Counted from the stretch's first letter, positions 33,912 to 44,161 are shown. The stretch is 64,000 nucleotides of DNA from Bradyrhizobium sp. 199 (GCF_023073355.1 NZ_JADPJI010000002.1:1426001-1490000); one strand, 5' to 3'. The notes: generated by a model from the sequence alone, not told the origin. Made by a program: numbers and translations.

Positions 33912-36900
33912 TGAGCTTCAATCTTTCCGCGATCGCGGTCCGTGAACGGGCCGCAACGCTCTTCTTCTTGCTTTTGCTGGCAGCCGCGGGCGCCTACGCC
34001 TTCCTCATGCTCGGACGCGCCGAGGATCCCTCCTTCACCATCAAGACTCTGACGGTCACGACCGTGTGGCCGGGTGCCACCGCACGCGAGATGCAAGACC
34101 AGGTCGCCGAACCCCTGGAGAAGCGGATTCAGGAGCTGACATGGTACGACCGGGTGGAGACGACCACACGGCCGGGTTATGCCTACATGACCGTGACGCT
34201 GAAGGACAATACACCGCCATCGAGCGTGCAGGAGGAATTCTACCAGGCCCGCAAGAAGCTGGGCGATGAAGCGCGCAAGCTGCCCTCCGGTGTGCTCGGC
34301 CCCTTCATCAATGACGAATATTCGGACGTCAGCTTCGCCCTTTATGCCCTCAAGGCCAAGGGCATGCCGATGCGGGAGCTCGCCAGGCAAGCAGAGACCA
34401 TTCGCCAGGATCTCCTGCACGTGCCCGGCGTCAAGAAGATCAACATCCTCGGTGAACGCCCCGAGCAGATATTTGTCGAGTTCTCCTATCCCAAGCTGGC
34501 GACCCTCGGCGTGTCGGCGCAGGATATCGTCGCAGCTTTGCAGCGGCAGAACACCGTTACGGCGGCAGGCTCGATCGACACCAAGGGGCCGCAGGTGTTC
34601 ATCCGGGTCGAGGGCGCCTATGACAGCGTCCACGCGATCGCCGACACTCCGATCGTCGCAGCCGGGCGAACGCTGAAGCTTTCCGACATCGCCGAAGTCC
34701 GTCGCGGTTACGAGGATCCTCCCACCTACCTCATCCGGCACCAGGGCGAGCCCACCATCATGCTCGCGGCGGTCATGCAGGAGGGCTGGAATGGTCTCGC
34801 GCTCGGCAAGGAGCTGGAGGAGAGGTCCGCAACGATCTCCCGGCCGCTGCCACTCGGGATGACGTTGGCCAAGGTCAGCGACCAGGCCGTCAACATCTCC
34901 TCATCGGTGAACGAATTCATGATGAAGTTTGCGATGGCGCTCGGCGTGGTGCTCCTGGTCAGCCTGCTCAGCCTCGGCTGGCGCGTCGGGATCGTCGTTG
35001 CGGCTGCCGTTCCTTTGACGCTTGCCGTCGTGTTCCTCATCATGCTCGAGACCGGGCGCTTCTTCGATCGCATCACGCTCGGCGCCCTCATCCTGGCGCT
35101 GGGCCTTCTCGTGGACGACGCCATCATCGCGATCGAGGTGATGGTGGTGAAAATGGAAGAGGGCATGGACCGCATCTCGGCGGCAGCCTATGCGTGGAGC
35201 CACACTGCGGCACCGATGCTGTCGGGAACACTCGTGACGATCGCAGGCTTCCTGCCGGTGGGCTTCGCCCGCTCGACGGCCGGAGAATACGCCGGCAACA
35301 TTTTCTGGGTCGTGGGGTTCGCTCTGATCGTCTCCTGGATCGTCGCGGTGGTCTTCACGCCCTATCTCGGCGTCAAGATGCTGCCCACGATCAAACCGAT
35401 CGAAGGCGGTCACCACGCGATTTACGGTACGCCCAACTATCGGCGCTTGCGCGCGCTCATTACCTTCGTCGTGCGCCACAAGTTCGTGACCTGCGGCATC
35501 GTCGCCGTCGCTTTTGCGCTTTCCGTCGCGGGCATGGGAGGCCTCAAACAGCAGTTCTTCCCGACGTCCGACCGCCCCGAAGTTCTGGTGGAAGTTCGTC
35601 TGCCGGAAGGCACCAGCATCGGCACGACGACCGCCACCGTCGCAAAGCTTGAGCGCTGGCTGGAAGGCCAGTCGGAGGCCAAGATCGTCACGAGCTATGT
35701 CGGTCAGGGTGCGCCGCGCTTCTTCTTCGCGATGGCGCCGGAGCTGCCCGATCCGGCCTTCGCAAAGATCGTCGTGCTGACACCGGACGCGGAAGCCCGC
35801 GAGGTCTTGAAGCATCGGCTCCGACAGGCGGTGTCGGATGGGCTTGTACCCGAGGCGAATGTGCGCGTCACGCAGCTTGTGTTCGGACCCTATACGCCAT
35901 TCCCAGTCGAGTTTCGGATCATGGGGCCTGACCCCGCGCAACTATACGCGATTTCTGAAAAGGCGCTCGGTATCATGCGTGGCGTTCCTGATGTGCGCCA
36001 GGCGAACCGCGATTGGGGTGATCGGACGCCGGTGCTCTGCTTCATCCCGGATCAGGATCGACTGAACCTCATCGGCCTTTCCCCCGCGGAGGTGGGCCGG
36101 CAACTCCAGTTCCTTCTCACTGGCATCGCCGTGACACAGGTCCGCGAGGACATTCGCAATGTCCCCATCGTGGCACGCAGCGCCGGCGGCGAGCGGCTGG
36201 ATCCGACGCGACTGGCGGATTTCTCATTGATGAGCCGAGACGGCCGTGCCGTTCCGCTGGACCAGGTCGGCCATTCGGAAGTCCAGCTTGAAGAACCAAT
36301 CATGAAGCGTCGCGATCGCACCCCCGTCGTCATGATCAGGTCGGACATCAATGAGGCGACTCAGCCTCCGGAGGTCTCCAAGGATATCAAGACGGCCCTT
36401 CAGCCGCTGATCGCATCCCTTCCGGCCGGTTATCGCATCGAGTTGGGCGGATCGATCGAGGAAGCAACCAAAGCCAACGACGCGTTGGCGACAATCTTTC
36501 CAGTCATGATTGCCGCAATGCTGATCGTCATCATGCTGCAGGTGCGATCGTTCTCGATGATGGCCATGGTCGTGCTGACCGGACCACTTGGCCTCGCCGG
36601 GGTCGTGCCGATGTTGCTGATCTTTCACCAGCCCTTCGGATTCAACGCCATTCTCGGCCTGATAGGCCTGGCGGGCATCCTGATGCGCAATACGCTTATC
36701 TTGACCGACCAAATCAAGGAGAACCTTGCCGCCGGCCTCGATGAATATCACGCCGTCATCGAGGCCACGGTGCAACGCACGAGGCCCGTGATCCTGACTG
36801 CGCTTGCTGCCGTGCTCGCCTTCATCCCCCTCACGCATTCCGTTTTCTGGGGATCGATGGCCTACACGCTGATCGGCGGCACCGCGGTCGGAACGGTTCT

Positions 36901-37021
36901 GATTCTGCTGTTCCTCCCTGCGCTTTATGCCGCCTGGTTTCGGATCAAGCCGACCGCAGATCATATGCATGAGGTTTCGCCCGAGAAGCCGGAACTGCAG
37001 CCAGCATTGGCTGCCGGATAA
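33911..37021 (+). CDS. RND efflux pump, inner-membrane permease
   Basis: 1036 aa, full length. Twelve-helix layout with two large periplasmic loops; TM4 has GLLVDDAIIAIEVM (the Asp pair for proton relay), and GTLVTIAGFLPVGFA and PVILTALAAVLAFIPL match the family. N terminus MSFNLSAIAVRERAATLF is like the hydrophobic-and-amphiphilic efflux group found with TetR-controlled adaptors. It exports small hydrophobic compounds with the adaptor at 32808. Regulated with it by the TetR protein at 31996. Confidence 0.95.
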   Translation: MSFNLSAIAVRERAATLFFLLLLAAAGAYAFLMLGRAEDPSFTIKTLTVTTVWPGATAREMQDQVAEPLEKRIQELTWYDRVETTTRPGYAYMTVTLKDNTPPSSVQEEFYQARKKLGDEARKLPSGVLGPFINDEYSDVSFALYALKAKGMPMRELARQAETIRQDLLHVPGVKKINILGERPEQIFVEFSYPKLATLGVSAQDIVAALQRQNTVTAAGSIDTKGPQVFIRVEGAYDSVHAIADTPIVAAGRTLKLSDIAEVRRGYEDPPTYLIRHQGEPTIMLAAVMQEGWNGLALGKELEERSATISRPLPLGMTLAKVSDQAVNISSSVNEFMMKFAMALGVVLLVSLLSLGWRVGIVVAAAVPLTLAVVFLIMLETGRFFDRITLGALILALGLLVDDAIIAIEVMVVKMEEGMDRISAAAYAWSHTAAPMLSGTLVTIAGFLPVGFARSTAGEYAGNIFWVVGFALIVSWIVAVVFTPYLGVKMLPTIKPIEGGHHAIYGTPNYRRLRALITFVVRHKFVTCGIVAVAFALSVAGMGGLKQQFFPTSDRPEVLVEVRLPEGTSIGTTTATVAKLERWLEGQSEAKIVTSYVGQGAPRFFFAMAPELPDPAFAKIVVLTPDAEAREVLKHRLRQAVSDGLVPEANVRVTQLVFGPYTPFPVEFRIMGPDPAQLYAISEKALGIMRGVPDVRQANRDWGDRTPVLCFIPDQDRLNLIGLSPAEVGRQLQFLLTGIAVTQVREDIRNVPIVARSAGGERLDPTRLADFSLMSRDGRAVPLDQVGHSEVQLEEPIMKRRDRTPVVMIRSDINEATQPPEVSKDIKTALQPLIASLPAGYRIELGGSIEEATKANDALATIFPVMIAAMLIVIMLQVRSFSMMAMVVLTGPLGLAGVVPMLLIFHQPFGFNAILGLIGLAGILMRNTLILTDQIKENLAAGLDEYHAVIEATVQRTRPVILTALAAVLAFIPLTHSVFWGSMAYTLIGGTAVGTVLILLFLPALYAAWFRIKPTADHMHEVSPEKPELQPALAAG

Positions 37022-37037
37022 GGCTCTGCTGCCCCCC

Positions 37038-37220
37038 ATGGATCGTCCGGTCCGAACGGGAAGAGAGTCCGACCATGCCCGCGCCCGGATCCTGGGAGCG
37101 GCGGAAGAGCGCTTTCGGCGTGTCGGTCACCACAGGACGTCCGTGGCCGACATCGCCGCCGAGTTCGGCATCAGCCCGGCAAATATCTACCGCTTCTTTC
37201 CGTCGAGCTTGGCACCCTAG
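37038..37220 (+). pseudogene. Truncated TetR regulator (HTH only)
   Basis: 60 codons from ATG 37038 to TAG 37218. Complete TetR helix-turn-helix (ARILGAAEERFRRVGHHRTS, then VADIAAEFGISPANIYRFF) ending in PSSLAP where relatives continue with PSKEAL and a ligand domain. No continuation in another frame was found. It starts 17 bases after the RND pump stop. Confidence 0.7.
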
Positions 37221-38211
37221 GCGCGGCAAGTCTGTAGAGCCTTTGCGAGCTGCGGCGGTCGTCATCTCGCGTACCGCTTTCCACCTCGGTGAATGCTTCT
37301 ACAAGCGACGACTGGCCGCCATTGAGATAGTTGCGGACAGCTTCCCGCTGAGCGGGGCATTATTCGCGAAGACTTCGAACCAGACGAGCTTGCCGGCCTA
37401 TGAGAGGGGCGGCGCTGCCTGTCTATCCGTACTGACCGACGCACCGTGCTTCAAGGGTGCGCCCGGACATCTCACGGTGGCGAGGGCCGCGTGAGGCCTG
37501 CCGGCGATGTGAAAGGACTTCATCTTCTGGCAGCAGCGCTGCCGACGCGCACCCAGTTGCCGGGTCGTCGCGGTGCTCCGCCGAAAGGCAGTCGGCCGGA
37601 TTGCCTCCAGGCCGCGAGCGACGACGACCCCGCGCAACTGGCCACTCTGGCCTGTCGTGAATCGGCGCCGCGCCTCAATATTGCGGGTTAGGCGGTGACA
37701 CTTTGAGGTAGAAAGACAATCGGTCGAGCAAGGCTCACATATTCTCCAACGGGCTCGCCACCGGCTTAAACCGGGTAAACCGAACACGACATTAAGGATA
37801 TGTTGCCAACGGCTTTGACGCCCCGTTCGTACTCATTCCTTACATTATATACCAATATGGAAATTTCTGGATTCAGCGAATTGCGAGATCAAAAGTTGAT
37901 TACCTTATCGGCAAAGCTAATCCGGTCATCTTAGCCTACGTGGACTATGGATACGGGCTTTTGGATGCTACCTCATCGTATCGCCCGGCGGTGCCGGCTG
38001 ACTTTAGCCTCCTTGCTTTTCGATTTTTGAATTCAACCCGCATCTGCGCGACGATTACGACTGCAATAGCTTAGCCGTCAGATCCGCGCCTGTTGCGGCT
38101 GGCCCTGTCAGACACCTCGGCGCTCTCATGGGTCCGCCAAAGATGGAGATGACTTGAAGTGCCGTTCGCTAAGCCGCTCCCTCGAGCTCTACGTAGTATC
38201 TAGGGGCAGAG
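37221..38211. other. Long stretch without a recognisable gene
   Basis: About 990 bases. The first half is GC-rich with shadow frames; the second half (37790-38200) is notably richer in A and T than the rest of the window, with a 25-codon frame at about 37858 (MEISGFSELRDQ) that I cannot name. The promoter of the PAS gene at 38212 should lie at its right end. Looks like decayed or transferred DNA. Confidence 0.45.
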
Positions 38212-39135
38212 ATGTCAGACGTTGCAAGGTCTCGAGAACCTGTATCTACCGTCGTTGAAGCGGCGGCTGCAGAGGCGCCAAATAGTCGCGCTCCGATCCA
38301 GACGTGGAGAGGCAAGCAGATCACGGATCAGATACATTCCAGATCGCTTGATGCTGCTCACCGAAGCTGGCTGTTTCATCGTGTCAGCCGCCAGCCACGA
38401 CTTCGTGACATGTTTTCCGCCGCAAGTAGCCTGGACCAAACCCTGCTGGCCATGAAAGCGGGTAACGAATACCTGATCGTAAGCCAGAGCGAGGCTTATA
38501 TCGCCAGCGTAGGACGCGACCTGCGCGGTTGCTTGACCTCAGAACTCAAGTTTGCGACGGCAAATAGCCTTCGTGAACTCTATGACGAAAGTCTTGGCGC
38601 GCAGCAGCCTATCTATGCACGCTATATCTCGTCTCTTTCGCAGAAGCACACGTACTGGGAATGCCTCATTCTTCCCGTTTCCGCTGAGGAGCGCAGCAAG
38701 CCTGTTTTCGCGCTGAGTTACCTGGCGACGCTGAGCGACAAGGTAGACGTTTTGCAGATTCTGTTCGAGAGATCGCTGATAGGCATTCTTGCAGCGGTTC
38801 CCATCATGGACGGCCGCCAGAAGACCGATGATGCTCGAATACTAACGCTCAATCCGAAGGCGAGAAGCATACTTCAGCTTCCTCCAAATCGAATCTTACA
38901 TACGGTCGGGGAGCTCCTTCGTTACATCAGGGATGACCTGAAATGGAGCATCGCCAAAACCTCCTCACAGGAGCAAACAACGACAGTCGAGTATCTGGCG
39001 CCGCCCAAAGAGGAATTCAAAGTAGCAATTGAACTTATCAATCAGTTTATCCTCATCAGCATAACCGAGCGCGAGCACGAAAGGGAGCAGCCTCAATCTT
39101 CTCCTTTTGCGCGACTACTTGGAATTTCTTCTTGA
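38212..39135 (+). CDS. PAS-like domain protein, unknown function
   Basis: 307 aa, ATG 38212 after GGGGCAGAG. Soluble; residues about 50-200 (RSWLFHRVSRQPRLRDMF to VFALSYLATLSDKVDVLQ) have the pattern of a PAS-like sensor seen in Bradyrhizobium hypothetical proteins, followed by a second alpha/beta segment (about 200-290). No HTH, kinase or GGDEF output domain. It may feed the GGDEF-EAL protein encoded 580 bases downstream, which is only a guess from proximity. Lower GC than neighbours. Confidence 0.6.
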   Translation: MSDVARSREPVSTVVEAAAAEAPNSRAPIQTWRGKQITDQIHSRSLDAAHRSWLFHRVSRQPRLRDMFSAASSLDQTLLAMKAGNEYLIVSQSEAYIASVGRDLRGCLTSELKFATANSLRELYDESLGAQQPIYARYISSLSQKHTYWECLILPVSAEERSKPVFALSYLATLSDKVDVLQILFERSLIGILAAVPIMDGRQKTDDARILTLNPKARSILQLPPNRILHTVGELLRYIRDDLKWSIAKTSSQEQTTTVEYLAPPKEEFKVAIELINQFILISITEREHEREQPQSSPFARLLGISS

Positions 39136-39190
39136 GACTTGTGAGCTCGAGTCAGGGGAACATTTTGAACCCTTTGCCCTTTCGCGTTAA

Positions 39191-39466
39191 GGCTCGTCTC
39201 GCGATGCAATAAGGGGCTACGCCGGACCATTCGCAACCTTCGAGGAAGCGCTTGCGAGCCTGAAGAATGCCCCTGGCAAGGACTACGTCATTACCTCGGG
39301 CGATGGGGCAACATGGCCAGAAACAGCAAGCGCCTATCGTACAAGTGACAAAATTCATCCTGACGCGTTTGCCAGGGGAGCATGTGAGAAAAAGGTAGTG
39401 ACCTGGAAGAGCAAGGAGGGCTATCGAATGGAGGACGAGGTTACAAGATCCCAAAGAGGCCGCTAG
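39191..39466 (+). pseudogene. Small conserved-looking protein fragment without start codon
   Basis: Open frame from after TAA 39188 to TAG 39464 gives YAGPFATFEEALASLKNAPG, YVITSGDGATWPE, DKIHPDAFARGACEK and VVTWKSKEGYRMEDEVTRS, which look like real protein with sensible codon use. There is no ATG, GTG or TTG near the 5' end in frame, so the start is lost or 5'-truncated. Function unknown. Confidence 0.5.
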
Positions 39467-39713
39467 GCAGTGACTCTGCCCGACTGGCACGGTCGCAGGC
39501 TGAGACTTTCGCGAGCCCACCATGGTAAATTGGTCGGCACGATAGGCAACCGACCCTGCCGCGCGCCCGGGAATCCGGCGACTTTACGAGCGGCGCCACC
39601 AATAAGCAGAAGAGCCTCCTAGCCTTAGCGGCCATTAAGCCGGAAGACACCAAGCCCCTTTACGCGTCCTTCGGCAGTTTGCCCTAGCTTGTCGATGGAC
39701 TGGGGATGTCTGG

Positions 39714-42700
39714 ATGGGCGTATTTGCGCGAATTGGTGACGCATTTTTGGTCGGCGACATTGCCGATCCGCTGGGCCGTGCTCTGGTCGTCGAACAATTC
39801 CGTGTGCTGCGGAAACAGGTGCCGGTTCTCTACGCGGCATTGCTGATAGATAGCATCAGCGTAGGTTTGGTTCTCCCGCCCACCGTGTCGGCATGGCTGA
39901 GGTTTGCCTTGCCGGCCGCTCTTCTGGCCGCTTGTTTCGTCCGGTTGATCCAGTGGATCCGCCTGAAACGCGACGATTTCTCGCCCGAAGAGGCGCACCG
40001 TCAGCTTGCCAGGACCCGTCTTGTGGCGGTCGTGATCAACGCAGGTTTTGTGTTCTGGATCTTGGCGCTGTTCGGGGCTGTCGAGCCCAATTTACGTGCG
40101 CCAGTAGCATTGCTCGTCTTCATGGGGTGCGTGGGCGCCGCCTACTGCCTGGGCAGCTTCCCGCCGGCCTCGCGGCTGACAATGCTCATCGCCGGCGCAC
40201 CGATCGCGACCGTACTCCTTCTTTCCGGCGACGGTATGATGATCTCGCTGGGCATCAATCTGCTGCTGCTGCTCGTGCTGCTCGGCCGCATGATCAACAC
40301 CAACTTTCGATCTTTCGTCCAACTGGTCCAAACCCACGCTAAGCTAACCGAAGAAGGCGGGCGCGCACGGACGGCAGAGAAGGCCGCCATCGCCTTTGCC
40401 GAACGGTTCGATACCGCGCTAAATAACATGTCGCAAGGTCTCTGCTTTTTCGACGAGGATCAGCGCCTGATCGTCTGCAATCGGCAATATCTGGAGATAT
40501 ACGATCTCGATCCAGAAGTCGTCCGACCCGGCATGAGGCTGAACGACATTGTCGATCTTCGGTATTCGGCCGGCAGCGCACCGAAGATGTCGAAGCCGGA
40601 ATATTTGACCTGGCGTAACAGCGCCGCAGTGATAGCCCAGCCATCAGATACCACCATCGAGCTAATCAACGGACGCATTGTGCGCATCCGGCATCGGCCG
40701 ATGGAGGGCAAAGGCTGGGTCGCGACGCATGAGGACATCACGGAGCCTCATCGAACCGAAATGGCTCTTGCCGCTGCGAAGACCGCGGCTGAGCAAGCCG
40801 AAGCCGCCGCCCGCGCGGCTCACACTCACCTCACGGAGGCGCTGGACGTCGTCCCTGAAGGTCTCGCGGTTTTTGACAAGGACGATCGACTGGTTCTTTG
40901 GAACCAGCAGTACGCGGAGTTTTACGCCGTCAGCCAGGAGGCACTCGCGACCGGAGTCCGGTTCGAAAGTATCCTGCGGGCTGGATTGTTGCGGGGGCAG
41001 TACCCGGAGGCGCGCGGACGGGAGGAGGCCTGGCTTGTTGAGCGCTTGGCCCGCCACGCCTTGCCGCACTACTCTCACGAGCAGCATCTGGCCGGCGATC
41101 GGTGGGTACGCGTCGAGGAGAGACGCACGGCAGATGGCGGCAGCATCGGCGTCAGGATCGACATCACCGACCTGAAGCGGCGCGAGGCGTCCTTCAGGCT
41201 TCTCTTCGAAGAAAATCCGCTACCGATGTGGGTAGCGGATGCGAAAACACGGCAAGTGCTCGCGGTGAATGCCGCGATGTGTAGCCACTACGGATATGGC
41301 CGCGAGGAACTCCTCGCCATGACGGAGCTTCAATTCGAGTGCAACTCTTGGAATGGCGGCGCCAGATCCGATTTTGAACTGCATAGGACAGCGTGCGGCG
41401 ACGTTATTCAGGTGGCAATCGAGACCCGACCGCTCGTTTACGAGGGCCACGCCGCGCATGTCAGCGTCGCATTCGACGTGACGGATCGTAATCGAAACCA
41501 AGAGAAGATCACCTATCTGGCGTCCCATGATGCGCTCACCGACCTACCCAATAGGAGCGCTCTGGATCGGCACCTTGCGGCCGCCGTCGACCGAGCAGAG
41601 ATCACCGGCTCCGGCTTCGCCGTTCTCTGCATCGATCTCGATCATTTCAAGGAGATCAACGACCTCTTTGGCCACGCAATCGGAGACGCCGTGCTGCGGG
41701 AAGTCTGCCGACGACTGCAGGACGCGGCCCAGGGTTCTTATGTGGCTCGAGTTGGTGGCGACGAGTTCATCGGGATCACCGATGAAGTTCCCCTGTCCGC
41801 AACGGCAGAACTGCTGGCCACCAGGATGCGGGCCACACTGGAGCGCCCGATCGAAGTTGGGGCTCATTCCCTCAAGGTCGATCTTTGCGTGGGGGTGGCA
41901 TTATTCCCTAGAGACGCCGACAATGCAGTCTCGTTGCTGGCGAATGCCGATGCCGCCCTCTATCGGGCCAAGCACGATGGCAGGGGCGCGATCCGCCTGT
42001 TCACCAGCGCCATGGACCAGCAGCTCCGGGACCGCCGAGCCCTTGAGCACGATCTCCGCTTCGCCGTGGAGCGGAGGGAACTGTTCCTGGAGTACCAGCC
42101 GCAACAGCACCGGGATGGGGACATCATTGGGTACGAGGCGCTCGTTCGCTGGAAGCATCCCATCCGCGGGATCGTTCCACCCGGAGAGTTCATACCGATC
42201 GCGGAGCGGAGCGGCTCCATCTCTCAGATCGACGACTGGGTGCTGATGGAGGCCTGCAGGGAAGCGGCATCTTGGGAGCAGCCTCTCCGGATTGCCGTCA
42301 ACGTCTCGGCTGCGCAGTTTCGGCGGGAAAACCTCGACACGCAGGTTCACAATGCATTGCAGGAAAGCGGATTGGCGGCCTCGCGCCTTGAGCTTGAAAT
42401 TACTGAAGGCGTCCTGATCGAGGATATCGCGCGCGCCAAGAAGGCGATGCAGTCGCTCAAGGCTCTCGGAGTCCTGATCGCACTGGACGACTTTGGAACC
42501 GGCTATTCTTCGCTGTCATACCTCGAGGCATTTCCTCTGGACAGAATCAAGCTGGACCGGTCATTCGTCGCTTCACTCGGAGGCAGCGAGCGCGCCTTGG
42601 CGATTGTTCGCGCGATCATCGCACTTGCTCACGGCCTCGGCGTACCCATTCTGGCGGAGGGCATCGAAACCGAAGCTCAGAGGTTGCTCCTACTGCACGA

Positions 42701-42815
42701 GGGATGTGATGAGGTGCAGGGATATTTGATCGGACGCCCAAGTCGCTTCCAGGCCGTTTCTGCTTTGAACGAAGGCAAGAAGTCGCTCGCGCGAACTGCG
42801 TCCCGAACGTCATGA
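39714..42815 (+). CDS. Six-helix membrane PAS-GGDEF-EAL protein
   Basis: 1033 aa. Six hydrophobic helices between residues 35 and 195, then PAS domains at about 225-345, 365-490 and 495-620 (NMSQGLCFFDEDQRLIVCNRQY, VVPEGLAVFDKDDRLVLWNQQY, FEENPLPMWVADAKTRQVLAV), GGDEF with intact GGDEF at 681-685, and EAL at 808-810. EAL residues NVSAAQF, ELEITEG, DDFGTGYSS, KLDRSF and AEGIET are complete. No RxxD I-site before GGDEF. Both cyclic-di-GMP activities are possible. Second such protein in the window (the other at 10590), with a different sensor part. Confidence 0.94.
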   Translation: MGVFARIGDAFLVGDIADPLGRALVVEQFRVLRKQVPVLYAALLIDSISVGLVLPPTVSAWLRFALPAALLAACFVRLIQWIRLKRDDFSPEEAHRQLARTRLVAVVINAGFVFWILALFGAVEPNLRAPVALLVFMGCVGAAYCLGSFPPASRLTMLIAGAPIATVLLLSGDGMMISLGINLLLLLVLLGRMINTNFRSFVQLVQTHAKLTEEGGRARTAEKAAIAFAERFDTALNNMSQGLCFFDEDQRLIVCNRQYLEIYDLDPEVVRPGMRLNDIVDLRYSAGSAPKMSKPEYLTWRNSAAVIAQPSDTTIELINGRIVRIRHRPMEGKGWVATHEDITEPHRTEMALAAAKTAAEQAEAAARAAHTHLTEALDVVPEGLAVFDKDDRLVLWNQQYAEFYAVSQEALATGVRFESILRAGLLRGQYPEARGREEAWLVERLARHALPHYSHEQHLAGDRWVRVEERRTADGGSIGVRIDITDLKRREASFRLLFEENPLPMWVADAKTRQVLAVNAAMCSHYGYGREELLAMTELQFECNSWNGGARSDFELHRTACGDVIQVAIETRPLVYEGHAAHVSVAFDVTDRNRNQEKITYLASHDALTDLPNRSALDRHLAAAVDRAEITGSGFAVLCIDLDHFKEINDLFGHAIGDAVLREVCRRLQDAAQGSYVARVGGDEFIGITDEVPLSATAELLATRMRATLERPIEVGAHSLKVDLCVGVALFPRDADNAVSLLANADAALYRAKHDGRGAIRLFTSAMDQQLRDRRALEHDLRFAVERRELFLEYQPQQHRDGDIIGYEALVRWKHPIRGIVPPGEFIPIAERSGSISQIDDWVLMEACREAASWEQPLRIAVNVSAAQFRRENLDTQVHNALQESGLAASRLELEITEGVLIEDIARAKKAMQSLKALGVLIALDDFGTGYSSLSYLEAFPLDRIKLDRSFVASLGGSERALAIVRAIIALAHGLGVPILAEGIETEAQRLLLLHEGCDEVQGYLIGRPSRFQAVSALNEGKKSLARTASRTS

Positions 42816-42841
42816 ACTTCGCTGATCGCGGGGGGTATTGC

Positions 42842-43075
42842 GCGTGATCCATTCGGCCGCTCTGACCGGCCGTCATGCTTGGCTTCATACGGGGCACTGT
42901 CGGCCCTGCCTATCCAATCCAGCAACGGTTCCCCGGGCTCATAGCAGGCGAGCCCGAGCGATACCGTGAGGCCGCCGATCGTTTGCCGGCCCGCTCTTGA
43001 AACAAACTGCTGCCTCTCCATGGCCTGGCGAATATTCTCGGCTACGGTAGTTGTGCCGGCGATCGGCGCTGGCCG
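42842..43075 (-). pseudogene. GGDEF domain remnant (C-terminal part)
   Basis: Minus-strand frame gives APIAGTTTVAENIRQAMERQ, GGLTVSLGLACYEPGE and LLDWIGRADSAPYEAKHDGR, the C-terminal third of a diguanylate cyclase domain. The GGDEF signature and everything upstream is missing, and the usual ADxALYxAK has Pro for Leu. Converges on the end of the intact GGDEF-EAL gene. Confidence 0.75.
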
Positions 43076-43081
43076 GTAATA

Positions 43082-43439
43082 CCGACATTGCCGAGATTGA
43101 TCTCGGCCTTTTGCTCGACCTGGAGGCGCTGCTGCGTGAGCGGAACGTCACGCGCGCGGCGTCGCGCCTGAACATAGGGCAGCCGGCGCTATCGGCTCGG
43201 CTGAACCGGTTGCGGCAGGTCTTGCTGATCCCTTGTTCGTGCCCGCCGCCGCGGACCGCGGCGTCGTGCCAACGACGAGAGCGGTGGAGCTGCAGGCGGA
43301 GCTGGCGGACGTGCTCGGCAAGCTCCGTCGCATGGTCGAGGGGCCGGCCGTATTTGACCCGGTCCAGAGTCAGCGCACCTTCGTTGCCATCCATGAGAAT
43401 CCAGCGGTGACGCTGGCGCCTGGGTTCGTCGCGCGATAG
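43082..43439 (+). pseudogene. LysR-type regulator fragment, frameshifted
   Basis: Frame 1 reads IDLGLLLDLEALLRERNVTR and AASRLNIGQPALSARLNRLR, a LysR helix-turn-helix. Near 43222 it shifts to a second frame with FVPAAADRGVVPTTRAVELQ, KLRRMVEGPAVFDP and RTFVAIHENPAVTLAPG. It ends at TAG 43437, exactly at the edge of the duplicated HxlR segment, so the rest of the gene was probably replaced when that segment arrived. Confidence 0.8.
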
Positions 43440-43482
43440 GAGCGAATTCAGCGTCGCGGCAGGCATGCCGCGCGCTGCCGTC

Positions 43483-43995
43483 TCAAGCGGCGCGTGAGCG
43501 CGCCTTTGCCTTCCTGGTCTCCGGCGCGCTTTTCTCCGGGAGGCTGCGGGCACCCGGCCCCGGGTGGGTATGAACTTCCTTGGCCGACAGCGGCTCGCCG
43601 CATTCGGAGCACACCATGACCGGATCGAAGTCCTTTCCGCATTTGCGGTGCTGGTGCAGCAAGGGGCGGCCGCGCTCGTCGACCATATGAGTATCTCCCC
43701 AATGCACGATCGCCATCATGATCGGATAGAGGTCGATGCCCTTCTGGGTCAGGATATATTCGTGGCGCTTAGGCGATTCCTGATAGGGAATGCGGCGCAG
43801 GATGCCCTGCCGAACCAGTTTCTTCAGCCGCTCGGCGAGCAAGTGCCGCGTGATTCCCAGCGCCGACTGAAATCCCTCGAAGCGGCGCGTGCGCAGGAAG
43901 CATTCGCGCAGGATCAGAAGCGTCCAGCGATCGCCGATCACGCCGATGGTTCGGGCCATCGAACACGGCTCTTCCTCGAGTTCTTTCCACTTCAT
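43483..43995 (-). CDS. HxlR-family regulator (copy 2)
   Basis: 170 aa, start ATG 43995 by analogy with copy 1 (GGAG seven bases upstream). Differs from the protein at 19780-20292 by one residue (Pro for Leu in SAPETRK). Same winged helix and same C-terminal His/Cys cluster. The near identity at protein level, while DNA changes are mostly silent, suggests the copy is recent or still under selection. It stands among pseudogenes, but its operator (44139) is intact. Confidence 0.9.
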   Translation of the reverse strand: MKWKELEEEPCSMARTIGVIGDRWTLLILRECFLRTRRFEGFQSALGITRHLLAERLKKLVRQGILRRIPYQESPKRHEYILTQKGIDLYPIMMAIVHWGDTHMVDERGRPLLHQHRKCGKDFDPVMVCSECGEPLSAKEVHTHPGPGARSLPEKSAPETRKAKARSRAA

Positions 43996-44138
43996 CCACA
44001 CACTCCACTCGTGCCGGCCTGGGCTCGATCCGAATCTTCGCAGAGGCCAGTGCGGTCCCTTGCATTCTAGATAGGTACTAAATTCCAAACAATCCCCATC
44101 GAGGCGGGGAAAATCAGTGGACTACAGGCGTATCTTAC

Positions 44139-44161
44139 AGTTCTATTTTAGAACTATAAGG
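44139..44161 (+). promoter_or_regulatory. Promoter with GTTC-N7-GAAC operator (site E)
   Basis: AGTTCTATTTTAGAACT (44139-44155) is a perfect palindrome, followed by TATAAG at 44155-44160. The -35 of copy 1 (TTGACA) is changed to CTTACA here. It faces a thiolase remnant, so it now seems to drive no intact gene. Confidence 0.75.
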
